DNA from: Cyclaneusma minus
Taxonomy: Eukaryota; Ascomycota; Leotiomycetes; Marthamycetales; Marthamycetaceae
Assembly (NCBI GenBank): GCA_037179335.1
Contig: JAKZHN010000026.1
Coordinates: 372,001-436,000, forward strand
Length of the DNA: 64,000 nucleotides
Direction of reading: 5' to 3'
The position numbers and the translations under genes are program-made. Positions 61,401-64,000 of this stretch are shown one piece after another. How positions within the stretch are numbered: position 1 is the first letter of the stretch; every line of letters begins with the position of its first letter. The notes beneath the pieces were generated by a model. That model made no database searches. It was given only the letters and a program-made list of their open reading frames with translations, and was not told where the DNA came from.

Positions 61401-64000
61401 CGTCCGATCTCGCCACGACTCGGGCTCTCGCAGGGTCTCAACTGCATCGATGCCGCCTAGGCGTCCCACAGTGACGACGCAATTTGCTGCTTCGATCAAT
61501 TCTTCGTCAGTGATGACGTTGAGACAGCTCGGAGCCAAGGTACTGGAGATGTACACGGGTATGCTCTGCGACGGTGCCTCAACGGCAACTTTAGAGAAAT
61601 TTGCAAAGCAAGTTACCAACAAGGTAAGCTATGTACCAAGGAAATACTAATGGAAACTTGCTGATTGTCCCGAAGTGGCTTCTCCATCTCCTCACCGATG
61701 ATGATCCTGAGGTGGTGACTCTAGCTTCAAAAATACTGGCTCGTCATTTGACCGTGCTTGGGCCCGAGTACGTCGCCAAATTCAGTGGTAAAACAGGAGG
61801 ATTTACAATCATGCGTCATCGCCTCAAGCGGTGGTGGGACGTGCCGACTATCTGGCCCATATGCTTCAGCATAATGTTCGGGCAAGATGTCGCTAGTATT
61901 GACTTGGAGGGTCCATTCGAATCCTCGAACCTTCTCCAGCAATTCTCCGCTGGCAAGGTTCGATATCCAGAACTGCTTCCCGTCATTACCGCAATGCTGA
62001 AGAGCGGTCTTACTGCTGTTCTGCGAGCACAGGATGACCCTGACTCGCCTCTTCATGAAGTCACAAACGGGGCCGGGGGCATTCTCAGCCCCCTTATGGG
62101 GTCTCATCCTGCCAGTATGTCCTTAGAAGAAGAGCTACTAGCGAGGAGTAAGTAATGCCTTGAACCCGTAGAGAAGTTATGGCCTGACTGACCATGTATA
62201 GGGTCTCCACGAAGTCGAAAGGAAGAACTAAGGGTACAAGCAGCTATTCTCAATACCGTCATCCGTTTCTTCTCTGAACTCCACTCTCGGTCTCGTCCTT
62301 TCCGAGATTATGCTGCCTCTTCGGACTATGTCCGGTTATTCCTGGCTGTCCTGTATCCTGTCATTGTTGGCGTAGATGCAGTCAGTCCGGAAGCTGAGCT
62401 CAATTCGCGGGATTCTGCCCTGACATTCGATGGCGACGATGTTGTCATTGGCTCTTCATCTCGAATGTCGACAGGCAGCACTTCGATAGTTCGCACGGCA
62501 TCCGTCGAGACTCTGTTGAACGATTCTCCGGGCACAGCACGGGCTAAGCCGTTACGCCGGCCCTCATCTTTTGTTTTGCTCACTTCATCAGCCACCAGAA
62601 ACACGACTCGTCTGAACCCCGTTTCGTCGCCGAGAAAGCAGCTGATAGCCCAGAAGGCGACTAATACGGTAGTTGAGGGACTTCTCGAGACAATAGTCGG
62701 AGTTTTCGTCGATCAGGTACTCGGGCGAAAAGACTTTCCTGGTTTTGGCATCTTCCTCAAAGTGCCACCTGGTTTTCGAGAACATCAGGCTTTCTTCGAA
62801 TCATACCTGCTGCGCAACACAATCTCCCATCTCAAGAATTCAATCCAGCTTGACATGAAACTGCTCTGGGACACTAAGATATTGATTAACATGTCCAGAT
62901 TTTGCACTTATATTGCAGAAACGGTCTTCGAAGGTTGGTTTCTTGCCGGTGCAGAACCACTTATCGAATTCTGTGAATATCTGCTTGATAATTTGCGAAA
63001 ACCAGAGATCTCACAGATGAAGAGCGTGAGGCTCTGCAGTCAAAACATCATGTCAATTAAGAACGTCTTCATTCGTGTCGTACTTCTTAGGCTGTCGGAC
63101 CTCGATAGTCCGGATGTCGATGAAGCCGAAGCCTCCTCCTTCATGCATACACTTAATCTTTCGCAGCCCATTCTGCTGTCTTCTGATGAGACCGAAGATG
63201 AATATCTGAAGCTTGTATGCTTCCAGTTATACCTCAAGTTGGTGGACTCGAGATTGAAGATCCGTCTGGCTGCTGCAGAATTTTGGCGCATACTTCTCAT
63301 TCAAAAGCCATCGGAGACTTCATCTATTCTGGATCATGCATTTTCCATTGACCAACAAGCTGCAAGTAAAGGCTTTAGAAAGCTCGAGCAACTTGACAAC
63401 GAAACTTTCCTGAAATGGGTCGACGATCACCGATCTGAAATTGATGCTCTGTTCTTTGGTGCCATGTCCAAAGCTTGGGAAGACTTCGTCACCAAGCAGA
63501 ACACCACAACGGAAGAGACACGCAAAAATCGTGTGGCAAGGCGGAAAGAGCGTCTGAGGCATTGGCATGAGGAAACTTTGAATGACGACAACATCTTGTT
63601 ACGACATGAAGTGGCTTCCTCCACGTGGATGATCAACATCCATAACGCCGAGCACCTCAAGCATCAAAGGGCAGTTCAGGATCAGCAAGACAACTTGACT
63701 TTCCTGAGTGCCGCCCTCAGCAAAATGGATCGTGACCTGCATAGACCCGGCGCTGTGTTCTACGACAGTGCACCTCAGAAATGGAAGCTGGATCGGACAG
63801 AGGGCCCAAGTCGGATGCGGATAAGGATGTTGCCAGACAGATCGACCCATATCTATGACTACCAGCCCAAACGCAGACCAACCAATGTGCCAAGCTTGGA
63901 GACATTATCTATCAACAAAAAGCCAGAATCCGGCAGCGTGACTCCCACGACACCAGTGACGCCGACTACTCCGGTGCTCGGCTCCAAGAACTCCACAAAC
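58454..64000 (+). CDS. BPH1: BEACH-domain protein (BPH1/neurobeachin family), N-terminal part
   Basis: Large scaffold of membrane trafficking and vesicle fission/fusion. Exons: 58454-61157, 61205-61623, 61676-62147 and 62202 to the window end; introns of 47, 52 and 54 bp start gtaagt/gtaagc/gtaagt and end caag, gaag and atag, and all phases agree. The visible 1,798 codons hold an armadillo-like helical N-terminus, a concanavalin-A-like domain from about residue 424 (GYTFTAWAYFANF ... HRWYHIALVHRK ... LYVNGEFV), then TGGFTIMRHRLKRWWDVPTIWPICF, a strongly conserved segment of this family, a Ser-rich linker, and LDRTEGPSRMRIRMLPD just before where the PH-BEACH pair starts. The BEACH and WD40 domains lie beyond the window; fungal members are about 2,200-2,600 residues. 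No defect is seen. Confidence 0.95.

Overview
The window looks like a chromosomal segment of a filamentous ascomycete (Pezizomycotina). Genes have short introns (about 47-106 bp) with canonical gt...ag ends and ctaac/ctgac-like branch points, and gene content includes a HET-domain gene, a secreted pectin methylesterase and a BEACH protein. A long, extremely AT-rich block full of decayed retrotransposons has the look of repeat-induced point mutation (RIP). I cannot name the species.

Layout. 1-1017: 1-Cys peroxiredoxin (PRX1 type). 2135-4538: ER glycerol-3-phosphate acyltransferase (SCT1/GPT2 type). 4539-7454: no gene, but degenerate repeats and a transposon-like terminal-repeat family. 7455-12520: two neighbouring genes that share an unrecognised ~150-residue domain (three copies in all), the second joined to a BTB-like domain. 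14315-15380: secreted pectin methylesterase. 15773-16478 (minus): Nudix ADP-sugar pyrophosphatase pseudogene. 16778-17026: foldback element. 17645-19949: HET-domain pseudogene with two stops and a frameshift. 21076-23816 (minus): five-exon gene with an F-box/2EXR-like motif. 23817-25649: no recognisable gene.

25650-57950 is a ~32 kb AT-rich block with no real ORFs. Two ~6.8-6.9 kb Ty3/gypsy LTR retrotransposon skeletons can be traced in it: 28916-35823 on plus and 44328-51110 on minus. Both keep islands of normal composition only in their LTRs. Related AT-rich degenerate arrays lie at both edges of the block in opposite orientation. From 58454 to the window end is the N-terminal ~1,800 residues of a BEACH-family protein (BPH1/neurobeachin type); its PH-BEACH and WD40 part lies beyond the window.

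The two ends hold conserved housekeeping genes (peroxide detoxification, glycerolipid synthesis, membrane traffic). The middle is an accessory zone: lineage-specific paralogues, a plant-cell-wall enzyme, a broken vegetative-incompatibility-type gene and transposon debris. The stops in the two pseudogenes are all explainable as C-to-T or G-to-A changes, the same direction as in the AT block. The most unusual coding content is the uncharacterised paralogous domain at 7.5-12.5 kb; the most unusual non-coding content is the AT block and the outward-fading mutation pattern in its LTRs.
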